64,000 nucleotides of DNA. Origin: an uncultured Eubacteriales bacterium. Its GTDB lineage: Bacteria; Bacillota; Clostridia; Christensenellales; Aristaeellaceae. Within the stretch, counting starts at the first letter, position 1. The number at the start of each line of letters is the position of its first letter. Under the pieces are notes generated by a model that did no database searches, was not told where the DNA came from, and worked only from the letters and a program-made list of their open reading frames with translations. Both the position numbers and the translations under genes were made by a program. This document shows positions 56,373 to 64,000 of this stretch, in pieces. Location: positions 168,408 through 232,407 of the forward strand of contig CACWXP010000004.1 of NCBI GenBank assembly GCA_902764875.1, written 5' to 3'.

Positions 56373-58910
56373 ATGGAACAATATCAGGTAACCGGCATGA
56401 GCTGCGCCGCGTGCTCCGGTCGGGTGGAAAAAGCGGTCTCCGGCGTGCCGGGCGTAACGTCCTGCTCCGTCAGTCTGCTGACGAACTCCATGGGCGTGGA
56501 GGGAACGGCTTCCCCTGCCGACATTATCCGGGCCGTGGAAGACGCCGGATACGGCGCTTCCCTGAAAGGCGCGGCGAAAGCAACCGCCTCCGGCGATGCC
56601 CCCTCCTGGGCCGACGCGGAAGCGCTGAAGGATCATAAAACGCCCAAGCTGAAGAAACGGCTCCTGTTCTCGGTGCCGATCCTTCTGGTGCTGATGTATT
56701 TCTCCATGGGCCATGGCATGTGGGGCTGGCCAGCGCCTGCGGCTTTTGACAATCATGTTTTTCTCGGATTGTTTGAACTGCTGCTGGCGGTGATTGTCAT
56801 GATCATCAACGGGAAGTTCTTCACGTCCGGCTTTTCTTCCCTGCTCCACGGCGCACCCAACATGGACACCCTGGTGGCGTTGGGCTCCGGTGCTTCCTTT
56901 GTCTATTCCCTGGCGGAGCTTTTCCTGATGATCCTGGCCCAGGGAGAAGGCGACCACGGCACGGTGATGAAGTATGGGATGAACCTGTATTTTGAGTCCG
57001 CGGCCATGATCCCGACGCTGATCACCATCGGAAAAATGCTGGAGGCCATGTCCAAAGGCCGCACGACCGACGCGCTGAAAGGCCTGATGAAGCTGGCGCC
57101 GAAAACCGCTGTCCTGCTGAAGGACGGTGTTGAGACGGAAGTCGGCATCGAAGAAGTCAATACCGGGGATGTATTCGTGGTTCGCCCCGGAGAACAGATC
57201 CCAGTGGACGGCGTTATCCTGAAAGGTATGACCGCGGTGAACGAATCCGCGCTGACCGGGGAAAGCATCCCGGTGGACAAAGCCGAGGGCGATCCGGTTT
57301 CCGCCGCGACCATGAACCAGCAGGGGTATATCGAGTGCTGTGCCACCCGCGTGGGTGAAGACACGACCCTGGCCCAGATCATCCGCACCGTTTCCGACGC
57401 GGCCGCCACCAAAGCCCCGCTGGCCCGCATCGCGGACAAGGTTTCCGGAATCTTTGTGCCGGCGGTCATGGGGCTTGCCCTTCTGACGATGATCGGCTGG
57501 CTGATCGCCGGAAAGCCCTTCTCGTTTGCCATCGCCCGGGGAATCTCCGTGCTGGTCATCAGCTGCCCCTGCGCGCTGGGGCTTGCCACCCCGGTGGCCA
57601 TCATGGTGGGCAGCGGCGTCGGCGCGAAAAACGGCGTGCTGTATAAAACCGCCGCCGCGCTGGAAGGCGCCGGCAGGACGCAGATGATCGCCCTGGATAA
57701 GACCGGAACCGTAACGGAAGGTCAGCCCCGGGTTACGGATGTGATTCCCTTCGGCATGGATCAAAAGGAACTGCTTTCGTTGGCCGCGTCCCTGGAAAAA
57801 GACAGCGAGCATCCGCTGGCGAAGGCTATCATCGCCGAAGCGGAAGGCCTGACGCTTTCGGAAGTCAGCCATTTCGAAGCCCTGCCCGGTCATGGTCTTC
57901 GCGCTACCCTGAACGGAAAGGAACTGGTGGGCGGAAGCCTGAAATACCTTACGTCCCGGGGGTTGATCGACGAATCCGTATCCGCGCAGGCAAACGCCCT
58001 CGCGGAGCAGGGAAAAACACCGCTGCTGTTTGCCCTGGACGGAAAGCTGATCGGCATGATTGCGGTGGCCGATCCTATCAAGCAGGATTCGGCGCAGGCC
58101 ATCCGGGAATTGAGCAATATGGGCATCCGAACCGTACTGCTGACCGGCGATAACGAGCGAACCGCCCGGGCCATCAGCGAACAGGCTGGTGTGGATCAGG
58201 TGATCGCGGGCGTTCTTCCGGAAGGCAAGGCGGATATGATCCGCAAGCTCAAGCCGCTCGGAAAGGTCGCCATGGTCGGCGACGGCATCAACGATGCTCC
58301 CGCGCTCACGGTAGCCGATAACGGCGTCGCCATCGGAGCCGGTACGGACGTGGCCATTGACGCGGCCGATATCGTGGTAATGAAAAGCCGCCTGACGGAC
58401 GTAACGGCGGCCATCCGTCTGAGCCGGGCAACCATCCGGAATATTCATCAGAACCTGTTCTGGGCGTTTTTCTACAACGCCATCTGTATCCCGCTGGCCA
58501 TGGGCCTGTACGGCATCGAAATGAAACCCATGTACGGCGCGGCGGCCATGGCGTTCTCCAGCTTCTTCGTGTGCATGAACGCCCTGAGGCTGAACCTGGT
58601 CAACCCGCATGACGGAAGGCACGACCGGAATGAAAAGTCAATACCCGCGGAAACGCTGGAAGAAGCGGTTACCGCGGCAAAAATAAAGGAGGAAAAAACC
58701 ATGACAAAGACACTGAAGGTGGAAGGTATGATGTGCATGCACTGTGAGGCACGGGTGAAGAAGGCCCTGGAGGCCGTTCCCGGCGTGGAAAGCGCTGTGG
58801 CGGATCATTCCGCGGGAACTGCTGTTGTCACCCTGAGCACCCCCGTGGCAGACGAAGCGCTGAAAGCCGCCGTTGAAGCCCAGGACTACAAAGTACTCGG
58901 AATCGAGTAA
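56373..58910 (+). CDS. copA: Copper-translocating P1B-type ATPase with C-terminal fused CopZ-like domain
   Basis: 845 residues. It pumps Cu(I) out of the cytosol. N-terminal heavy-metal domain with GMSCAACS (C11, C14), membrane helices, TGES actuator loop (ALTGESIPVDK), CPC metal site (398-400), phosphorylation site DKTGT (D442), HP-type EHPLAKAI, and the GDGINDAPAL hinge. After the last helix the frame runs on into a second metal-binding domain with GMMCMHCEARV (777-845). An ATG at residue 777 has its own near-perfect ribosome site, so this tail may also be made separately. Start at 56373 (six bases after AGGAGG) is preferred over the ATG at 56367. Confidence 0.95.
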   Translation: MEQYQVTGMSCAACSGRVEKAVSGVPGVTSCSVSLLTNSMGVEGTASPADIIRAVEDAGYGASLKGAAKATASGDAPSWADAEALKDHKTPKLKKRLLFSVPILLVLMYFSMGHGMWGWPAPAAFDNHVFLGLFELLLAVIVMIINGKFFTSGFSSLLHGAPNMDTLVALGSGASFVYSLAELFLMILAQGEGDHGTVMKYGMNLYFESAAMIPTLITIGKMLEAMSKGRTTDALKGLMKLAPKTAVLLKDGVETEVGIEEVNTGDVFVVRPGEQIPVDGVILKGMTAVNESALTGESIPVDKAEGDPVSAATMNQQGYIECCATRVGEDTTLAQIIRTVSDAAATKAPLARIADKVSGIFVPAVMGLALLTMIGWLIAGKPFSFAIARGISVLVISCPCALGLATPVAIMVGSGVGAKNGVLYKTAAALEGAGRTQMIALDKTGTVTEGQPRVTDVIPFGMDQKELLSLAASLEKDSEHPLAKAIIAEAEGLTLSEVSHFEALPGHGLRATLNGKELVGGSLKYLTSRGLIDESVSAQANALAEQGKTPLLFALDGKLIGMIAVADPIKQDSAQAIRELSNMGIRTVLLTGDNERTARAISEQAGVDQVIAGVLPEGKADMIRKLKPLGKVAMVGDGINDAPALTVADNGVAIGAGTDVAIDAADIVVMKSRLTDVTAAIRLSRATIRNIHQNLFWAFFYNAICIPLAMGLYGIEMKPMYGAAAMAFSSFFVCMNALRLNLVNPHDGRHDRNEKSIPAETLEEAVTAAKIKEEKTMTKTLKVEGMMCMHCEARVKKALEAVPGVESAVADHSAGTAVVTLSTPVADEALKAAVEAQDYKVLGIE
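58701..58910 (+). CDS. copZ: CopZ-like copper chaperone, internal in-frame start within copA
   Basis: 69 residues from ATG 58701: TKTLKVEGMMCMHCEARVKK, then ALEAVPGVESAVADHSAG, a complete ferredoxin-like heavy-metal domain of CopZ length with its CxxC copper site. AAAGGAGG lies eight bases before the ATG, a much better site than chance inside a coding region would give. The preceding codons (ETLEEAVTAAKIKEEKT) look like a linker. Two products, fused pump and free chaperone, are likely. The alternative is that a separate copZ lost the copA stop codon in this strain. Confidence 0.7.
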   Translation: MTKTLKVEGMMCMHCEARVKKALEAVPGVESAVADHSAGTAVVTLSTPVADEALKAAVEAQDYKVLGIE

Positions 58911-58950
58911 GTCCTCAGGTCGGCTCATCGAGCTGCGTTCCATGCTGTTC

Positions 58951-58978
58951 AGCCCGGGCGGTCATTTCCGCCCGGGCT
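58951..58978 (+). terminator. Intrinsic terminator of copA
   Basis: An 11-bp perfect stem AGCCCGGGCGG/CCGCCCGGGCT (58951-58961 with 58968-58978), followed by a T-rich stretch ending CTTTT. Confidence 0.75.
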
Positions 58979-59016
58979 GATTTGCTGTCTTTTCCGTTAT
59001 ACCGCCACTCCTGCAT

Positions 59017-59322
59017 TCATTCCTTCCGCTGCCATCTGGCTTCGCTGTTCAGCCAGCTGTTATATCCGGCCTGCGCTTCCTGGCTCTCTTTCTTTTCCTT
59101 CCAGGCCTCAATTTCCGATCGAATGGCCAGCATCTCATCAATAATCATCTCCACGGTTCCGGGTTTCGCCTGATACAGATACGATGTCAGCCGGTCAATA
59201 CCCTTGGGGCTTCCCAACTGTTTGGCCAGAAGATCCGCAAATTCCTCCGGATATCCCAGAGAAGAAACGGCTGCTGCAAGATGATCCCGGGATATGGCCC
59301 ATATTCTCTGATTCGATGTCAT
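59017..59322 (-). CDS. Small conserved-looking protein of unknown function
   Basis: 101 residues: TSNQRIWAISRDHLAAAVSS, LGYPEEFADLLAKQLGSPKG and DRLTSYLYQAKPGTVEMIID, then a charged helix AIRSEIEAWKEKKESQEAQA. Predicted all-helical, cytosolic, no metal or catalytic motif. The ATG follows GAGGAGA, and codon use looks genuine. It resembles short uncharacterised proteins of gut Clostridia, but I cannot name a family. It is the first gene of a more AT-rich stretch reaching the window end. Confidence 0.65.
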   Translation of the reverse strand: MTSNQRIWAISRDHLAAAVSSLGYPEEFADLLAKQLGSPKGIDRLTSYLYQAKPGTVEMIIDEMLAIRSEIEAWKEKKESQEAQAGYNSWLNSEARWQRKE

Positions 59323-59634
59323 TTCTCCTCGCCTTTCCTGATCTGATCAGGGTACATGCCCCGCGCAGGCCTTGAAAACAAAGGGCCTGCGGGAATGATA
59401 CCACAGTTTTTCGTGCTCCGTAAAGGGGTACACGCAGGGGTAAACGGATTTTTCGTTTACCCTTCGTCGTGTACCGTACACATTGTGGTCTGCCACGCGG
59501 AGGACATGTGGATTGTCCGGAAGTTTGCCGATCCGAAAGCGAACACTATATATATAGAATCAACATCTTCCATAATGATGAAGTCAACAGGAACGGAGCG
59601 CAGCTGATCTTTATTTTCTTTTTCTGCCCGTTGT
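59323..59634. other. Gene-free 312-base gap with a large two-part hairpin
   Basis: I see no convincing gene here. An imperfect hairpin spans 59427-59475: outer stem GGTACACG/CGTGTACC (8 bp), internal loop, inner stem GGGTAAACG/CGTTTACCC (9 bp) with a T-rich loop. AT-rich TATATATAG lies at about 59551. The 3' end of the UvrA2-like gene abuts at 59635. The hairpin may be a terminator for that gene or a structured RNA. Confidence 0.55.
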
Positions 59635-62118
59635 TTAAATATATCTGCCGGTGATGCTTTCTCTGCAGGATCGGATTTCTTCCGGTGTCCCGCACGCAAC
59701 GATTCTCCCTCCGTCTTCACCGCCTTCAGGCCCCATGTCAACGATGTAGTCAGCAGAGCGGATGACATCCAGGTCATGTTCAATCACAATGACCGTTGCG
59801 CCATGGTCAATCAGTGTCTGGAAAACCTTCAGCAGGGTTTCCACATCCTTCGGATGCAGTCCGATGGTCGGCTCATCAAAAACGAAAACAGCATCATCCT
59901 GTTGTCTTCCCATTTCAGACGCAAGCTTCAGCCGCTGCGCTTCACCTCCGGACAATCCCGGCGTTTCTTCACCAAGCGTCAGATAGCCGAGTCCGAGATC
60001 CTGCAGGATTTGCAGCCTTGGTTTCACTGTTTTCATTTCCCGACAAAAATCAAGCGCGGTGCTAACGTCCATCTCCATCAGCTCAGGCAGCGAGCGTTCC
60101 TCTCCCGCCTTGTTTCGGCAGCATACTTTTTTTGCGTCTTTTTTGTATCGTGACCCGCGGCATTCCGGGCAGATGATCTCCACATCCGGAAGGAACTGAA
60201 CGTCCAGCGCGATCTGTCCTGTGCCATCGCAGACCGGGCATCGGAGTGATCCTGTATTGTAGGAAAAATCCCCGGCCTTATATCCTAGCTGCTTTGCCGA
60301 TTTGGTTCCCGCGCAGATTTTCCGAAGTTCGTCATGAATGTTAGCGTAAGTGGCAATCGTGGAACGGACGTTGATCCCGATCGGTGTCGCGTCAATGAGT
60401 TTTATGTGCCGGATTCCATCCGCTTCGATCTTCCTGACATGATCGGGCTTTTTTTTGCCGTTGCAAAGAGTCTCCAGCGCCGGAACAAGGCTTTCCAGAA
60501 TCAGGGTTGTCTTCCCTGATCCCGAAACGCCGGTGATCACAGTCAGCGCTTTTTTCGGAATACGAACAGACAGTGGCCTGACCGTATGGATCCGGTCTGT
60601 GTCCATGCGGATCTCTCCGCCTGCAAACAGTTCTTTTCCGGTGCGCTTCCGGACCGGAGCCTGCTTTCCGGAAAGATACCTGCCAATAGCGGAGACTTCG
60701 TTTTCTTCAATCTGCCCGACAGTTCCTTCCGCGATGACGGTTCCGCCATTTCTTCCGGCTTCCGGCCCCATCTCGATGATCCAGTCAGATTCCTTCAGAA
60801 TCTGTGTGTCATGATCAACCAACAGAACTGAATTACCGTCCCGGACCAGATCATGCATCACCCTGTTCAGCCCGACAATATTGGCTGGGTGCAATCCGAT
60901 GGAAGGCTCATCCAGGACATACAGAACACCTGTTGTCCGGTTACGGACCGCCCGGGCCAGCTGCATCCGCTGCCGCTCTCCGGTGGACAGGGTCGAGGAC
61001 GCTCTGTCCAAAGAAAGATACCCCAGTCCCAGGTCCAGCAGCCGGGCCGCAGTTTCCAGATAGGACTCGCAGATGTTATGCGCCATCGGGCGCATTTCTT
61101 CCGGCAGGGAATCCGGAACACGTCTGACCCATTCAACCGATTTTTTCAGCGTCATTTCACAGGCCTGATCAAGCGAGATCCCCATCAGCTTCGGTGCTCT
61201 GGCTTCCTCCGACAAGCGTGTGCCATGGCATTCGGGGCAGACATCCTCCTTCAGGAATTTTTCCACACGCTTCATACCCTTTTCGTCCTTGACCTTGCTC
61301 AGCGCGTTCATAACGGTTGCCGTTGCGCTGTAATAGGTAAAATCCATTTCGCCGGCGGTCGCTGTGTCTGCCTTTTTCGGGCGGTAGAAGATATGCTTCT
61401 TTTCCATGGGACCGTCAAAGACGATCTCTTTTTCCCGCTCAGTCAGGTCTTTAAACGGAATATCCGTCCGTACACCCATGGCTCTGCAAACGTCTGTCAT
61501 CAGGGACCACATCAGGGAATTCCAGGGAGCGACAGCGCCGTCATCAATGGAGATGCTCTCATCCGGAACCAGGGTGCTGCGGTCCACTGTCCGGACTGTG
61601 CCTGTCCCTCCGCAGCATTTGCAGGCCCCCTGCGAATTGAACGCAAGTTCTTCCGCCCCGGGACCGTAAAAGCGTTCGCCGCATTCCGGGCATACGATCT
61701 CCTGCATCAGTGCCACCTGAAACCCGGGCTTCACATAGTGTCCGTTGGGACAACGGTGGGATGAAAGACGTGAATACATCAGCCGAAGACTGTTCAGCAG
61801 TTCTGTGCCTGTGCCGAATGTCGAGCGTATTCCCGGCACACCGGGCCTCTGATGCAGCGCAAGTGAAGCGGGGACATACAGCACCTCATCCACATCCGCC
61901 CGGGAAGCCTGCGTCATCCGTCTCCTCGTATAAGTTGAAAGAGATTCCAGGTATCTTCGCGATCCTTCCGCGTAGAGAACGCCCAGGGCAAGAGACGATT
62001 TTCCGGATCCGGACACCCCCGCAATTCCGACAATTTCATGAAGCGGAATGTTCACATCAATGTTTTTCAGATTATGGACGCGCGCTCCCCGGACTTCAAT
62101 ATTTTTCGGTTCATTCAT
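59635..62118 (-). CDS. UvrA2-like ABC ATPase (excinuclease subunit A family, class II)
   Basis: 827 residues, shorter than UvrA (about 940). Two ABC domains: Walker A GVSGSGKSSL (about 34-43) and GVSGSGKTTL, signatures LSTGERQRMQLAR and LSGGEAQRLKLAS, Walker B VLYVLDEPSIGLHP and VFVFDEPTIGLHP. Zinc fingers are visible in CPECGERF, CKCCGG, CPVCDG and CPECRG. Class II UvrA proteins bind damaged or drug-modified DNA but often lack the UvrB-interaction part; they occur with antibiotic tolerance genes. It lies 37 bases downstream of the HxlR regulator gene and is probably co-transcribed. The true uvrA is likely elsewhere. Confidence 0.9.
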   Translation of the reverse strand: MNEPKNIEVRGARVHNLKNIDVNIPLHEIVGIAGVSGSGKSSLALGVLYAEGSRRYLESLSTYTRRRMTQASRADVDEVLYVPASLALHQRPGVPGIRSTFGTGTELLNSLRLMYSRLSSHRCPNGHYVKPGFQVALMQEIVCPECGERFYGPGAEELAFNSQGACKCCGGTGTVRTVDRSTLVPDESISIDDGAVAPWNSLMWSLMTDVCRAMGVRTDIPFKDLTEREKEIVFDGPMEKKHIFYRPKKADTATAGEMDFTYYSATATVMNALSKVKDEKGMKRVEKFLKEDVCPECHGTRLSEEARAPKLMGISLDQACEMTLKKSVEWVRRVPDSLPEEMRPMAHNICESYLETAARLLDLGLGYLSLDRASSTLSTGERQRMQLARAVRNRTTGVLYVLDEPSIGLHPANIVGLNRVMHDLVRDGNSVLLVDHDTQILKESDWIIEMGPEAGRNGGTVIAEGTVGQIEENEVSAIGRYLSGKQAPVRKRTGKELFAGGEIRMDTDRIHTVRPLSVRIPKKALTVITGVSGSGKTTLILESLVPALETLCNGKKKPDHVRKIEADGIRHIKLIDATPIGINVRSTIATYANIHDELRKICAGTKSAKQLGYKAGDFSYNTGSLRCPVCDGTGQIALDVQFLPDVEIICPECRGSRYKKDAKKVCCRNKAGEERSLPELMEMDVSTALDFCREMKTVKPRLQILQDLGLGYLTLGEETPGLSGGEAQRLKLASEMGRQQDDAVFVFDEPTIGLHPKDVETLLKVFQTLIDHGATVIVIEHDLDVIRSADYIVDMGPEGGEDGGRIVACGTPEEIRSCRESITGRYI

Positions 62119-62155
62119 GATTCAAGGCTCCTGTAAAGATCTGAAATACTCGTTC

Positions 62156-62500
62156 TCATTCAGAATATAGCTTTCTGTTTTCATTTCCCCAGGTACATAA
62201 CTGATCCAGCACTTTCATGAGGGAGCGTCCCCGTTCTGTCAGGGAATACTCTACTTTTGGAGGAATTTCAGGATACATCTTTCGATGGATCAGTCCATCG
62301 CGCTCAAGCTCCTTCAGATGAAGGCTCAGGGTTTTATCCGCAACCCTGCCAAGATATCGCTGCATTTCATTAAACCGCACAGGCTCATACTCCATCAGGC
62401 AATAAAGGATAACAGGCTTGTATTTGCCGGAAATCAGCGAAAGTGTATAACTGTATCCTGTATCGGCAAAACTTGCTCCCTCGATTCGTTTTCTTTCCAT
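62156..62500 (-). CDS. HxlR-family transcriptional regulator
   Basis: 114 residues, winged helix-turn-helix of the HxlR/MarR-like group: ISGKYKPVILYCLMEYEPVR, FNEMQRYLGRVADKTLSLHL (recognition helix region), KELERDGLIHRKMYPEIPPK, VEYSLTERGRSL. Such regulators respond to electrophiles, oxidants or small ligands. There is one cysteine at about position 34 rather than the N-terminal one of redox sensors such as HypR. AGGAGG precedes the ATG. It is divergent from the flavin reductase gene and upstream of the UvrA2-like gene, and probably controls one or both. Confidence 0.92.
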   Translation of the reverse strand: MERKRIEGASFADTGYSYTLSLISGKYKPVILYCLMEYEPVRFNEMQRYLGRVADKTLSLHLKELERDGLIHRKMYPEIPPKVEYSLTERGRSLMKVLDQLCTWGNENRKLYSE

Positions 62501-62502
62501 TG

Positions 62503-62518
62503 CTTACCTCCTGGTAAG
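62503..62518. promoter_or_regulatory. Inverted repeat over the hxlR-type ribosome site
   Basis: CTTACC-TCCT-GGTAAG, perfect 6-bp arms, overlapping the ribosome site of the regulator gene. It could be an operator or a hairpin that hides the site. Confidence 0.45.
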
Positions 62519-62608
62519 TTCCTTTCATGAATGTTGGTACTTGTATTTATATCAAATGAATGATAGCATGAAACTGCCGATCAGGCAAGAGACAGGAGGA
62601 TGAAGAAA

Positions 62609-63181
62609 ATGAAGAAAAACCTGGGACTGGTTCAGGCTGTTTATCCGATGCCGGTGCTGATGGTAGCCGCCTATGACGAAACAGGCAAGGTAAATGTCAT
62701 GAATGCCGCGTGGGGCATGATCTGCGCCATGGATAAGATCGCGCTGTTTATTGATGAAGATCATAAGACAACGCAGAACATTCTGAAAACGAAAGCCCTT
62801 ACAGTCGCCCTGGCTGACAAGGCGCATATGGATGTTGCCGATTTCTTTGGTATTGCTTCCGGTAACAAGATGAATGATAAGTTTGAGCGCACCGGCTATC
62901 ATGCCATCAAGAGTGAGCATGTGAACGCTCCCATTATTGAGGAATTCCCGGTGGTTATGGAATGTGAGCTTGCAGAGGTTATCAATACTGATAACATGTA
63001 CGCGATTGTTGGTAAAATCGTCAATGTGGCGGCAGACGAAGCTGTTCTGGATGAAAAAGGAAAGATTGATCCTGCAAGACTGAACGCTCTGATTTTCGAT
63101 CAGTTCAAACATGGTTACTATGTTTCCGGAGAACAGGTCGGAAAAGCCTGGAACGCAGGCGCGGATCTGATGAAAGAATAA
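62609..63181 (+). CDS. Flavin reductase-domain protein
   Basis: 190 residues. It belongs to the FMN-binding split-barrel flavin reductase group (flavoredoxin-like): N-terminal PMPVLMVAAYDETGKVNVM, NAAWGMICAMDKIALFID, KTTQNILKTKALTVALAD and the late GKIVNVAADEAV. It would bind FMN and move electrons from NAD(P)H or a ferredoxin to flavin or another acceptor. Start at 62609 lies nine bases after AGGAGG; the ATG at 62600 directly abuts the site. Its divergent HxlR neighbour is a common arrangement for oxidant- or aldehyde-responsive genes. Confidence 0.88.
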   Translation: MKKNLGLVQAVYPMPVLMVAAYDETGKVNVMNAAWGMICAMDKIALFIDEDHKTTQNILKTKALTVALADKAHMDVADFFGIASGNKMNDKFERTGYHAIKSEHVNAPIIEEFPVVMECELAEVINTDNMYAIVGKIVNVAADEAVLDEKGKIDPARLNALIFDQFKHGYYVSGEQVGKAWNAGADLMKE

Positions 63182-63386
63182 TCAGTTGCTTTTATCGCGC
63201 CAGGGCAGTGAATCCTGACAACCCGGTTCCCATCCGTTTCCGAAATTGTTTGCAGGCGGACAGTTTTCCATCGTCGATACGCTCAAAAACACCTACCCAG
63301 AAAGGATCTTCAAAGAATACCGTCAGGCTTATTCTCATGCATCTTTACCGACCCATATCGCATCTCATACATATCCATTACTCTTC
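63182..63386 (+). other. Intergenic stretch with a possible gene remnant
   Basis: In one plus-strand frame about 63255-63345 reads GGQFSIVDTLKNTYPERIFK followed by EYRQAYSHAS. This looks protein-like but has no start codon or ribosome site, and stops shortly after. It may be a decayed gene fragment. I do not recognise the family. Confidence 0.25.
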
Positions 63387-64000
63387 TCATGAATGATCCA
63401 TGGCAGTCACAGTGATCCTATACAGACAATACAGCCCTGCGCTCAGCAGCACAGAACCAACGATATCCGTGAGCCAGTGCACTCCGGCCACCAGTCTGCC
63501 AATCACCATGAACGCGGAAAACAGGATGACAAAGGCAGATGTGATCCGCCTGACTGTCTGGCTCTTTGCCCGCCTGTTCACCTGGAACAGCAGCGTGGGC
63601 ATCACGCTGAGCACCAGCAGGGTGGTGGAGGATGGATAGGACGCCTCCATGGCTCCGTCGATCAGGATGGGTCGGTAATTGATGGGGATCATCTCAAAAA
63701 TCAGATACCCTAAAATGACCAGAATGTAATACCCACCCAACAGCAGGATATCCATGTCCACTTTGGCAATACTTTTCCTGCGGATCCACTGCGTGAGGCC
63801 CAGCAGGCCGAAACCGATGCAGACCGCGATGAGCACCAGCCCCAGCCAGTCCGTGATAGTATAGATGCCCATATGCACGCCTGTCAGGCGGTGAAACCAG
63901 ATGTTGACAGCGGCAAAACCTACGCTTGTTCCATTCACACCAACGGGCTGCACATCCACCGTTTGAATCAGAAATGTCCAAAGAACAAAACTCAGAAGCA
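63387..64000 (-). CDS. PAP2-family membrane phosphatase, 5' end outside window
   Basis: The frame remains open to the window edge; 203 codons are visible, with at least five membrane helices. PAP2 motifs: NYRPILIDG (K-x6-RP-like), EASYPSSTTLLV in place of PSGH, and GRLVAGVHWLTDIVGS (R-x5-H-x3-D). The middle motif lacks its histidine (PSST), a variant that seems usual in this Clostridial subgroup but may lower activity. Family members remove phosphate from lipid phosphates such as undecaprenyl pyrophosphate. It is convergent with the flavin reductase gene. A GTG at 63959 is possible as a start but the hydrophobic reading continues upstream of it. Confidence 0.82.
   Translation of the reverse strand, partial: LLSFVLWTFLIQTVDVQPVGVNGTSVGFAAVNIWFHRLTGVHMGIYTITDWLGLVLIAVCIGFGLLGLTQWIRRKSIAKVDMDILLLGGYYILVILGYLIFEMIPINYRPILIDGAMEASYPSSTTLLVLSVMPTLLFQVNRRAKSQTVRRITSAFVILFSAFMVIGRLVAGVHWLTDIVGSVLLSAGLYCLYRITVTAMDHS

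Noticed and set aside
56139-58622. An 827-codon open frame on the minus strand antisense to copA
   Set aside because: A shadow of copA codon bias; no motifs and no ribosome site. copA motifs are complete on the plus strand.
59457-59783. A 108-codon minus-strand frame overlapping the end of the UvrA2-like gene
   Set aside because: Half of it lies in another frame of the UvrA2-like gene; there is no ribosome site and the rest covers the hairpin arm.

Overview
The window reads as chromosome of a fairly GC-rich, anaerobic Bacillota (Clostridia-type) bacterium. Signs of this are pyruvate:ferredoxin oxidoreductase (nifJ), an IreB-type phosphoprotein, an EpsC/CysE serine acetyltransferase, strong AGGAGG ribosome sites, sigma-A promoters (TTGACA/TATAAT) and many secreted proteins with Gram-positive-style signal peptides. 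A gut or rumen Christensenellales-like lineage is my guess only. I see no rRNA, tRNA, CRISPR array, phage or intact insertion sequence.

Layout. 1-1113: end of a membrane HD-GYP protein. 1095-10884: a nearly complete nucleoside uptake and salvage island (tdk, cdd, deoC, a BMP-type binding protein with its ABC transporter, deoD, deoB, udp). Together these import nucleosides, split them by phosphorolysis and send (deoxy)ribose-phosphate to glycolysis. 10972-18159: a phosphodiester glycosidase (NAGPA-domain) gene coupled to an Lgt-like membrane protein, a carboxylesterase, and a second NAGPA gene joined to a GGDEF-EAL gene. 18401-21568: glnS and gltX. 21609-27480: a secreted esterase and the coupled run Ig-like protein, mnmG, LRR protein. 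27589-33170: ireB, a Nudix hydrolase, a second LRR protein, a second NAGPA/Lgt-like pair, a polysaccharide deacetylase and a CHAP-like protein. 33198-39066: the run LRR protein, rsmA, dut, GNAT-ManA fusion, hflX. 39334-42870: nifJ. 43044-47826: argS, a degenerate VanY-like protein, an SDR and an MBL-fold protein. 48002-51241: a third NAGPA/Lgt-like pair and a serine hydrolase. 51313-52925: a kinase fragment and an AAA ATPase/nuclease gene with a triple palindromic operator. 53002-58910: HAD phosphatase, serine acetyltransferase, pyk and copA with an internal copZ. 59017-64000: a more AT-rich accessory stretch (small unknown protein, UvrA2-like ATPase, HxlR regulator, flavin reductase, PAP2 protein).

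The best candidates for something undescribed are two recurring families. First, a secreted NAGPA-domain protein is followed directly, in the same order, by an Lgt-like membrane protein at three separate loci. A fourth NAGPA gene is tied to c-di-GMP turnover. Second, three secreted leucine-rich-repeat proteins share a C-terminal GWREHxxYD motif. Other notable items are an HflX GTPase with a JAMM-like N-terminal extension, a GNAT-phosphomannose isomerase fusion, a VanY-like protein lacking its zinc ligands, copA containing an internally initiated copZ, and a recurrent intergenic 7-bp repeat with a hairpin. All functions are inferred from sequence motifs read by eye; no database search was run.
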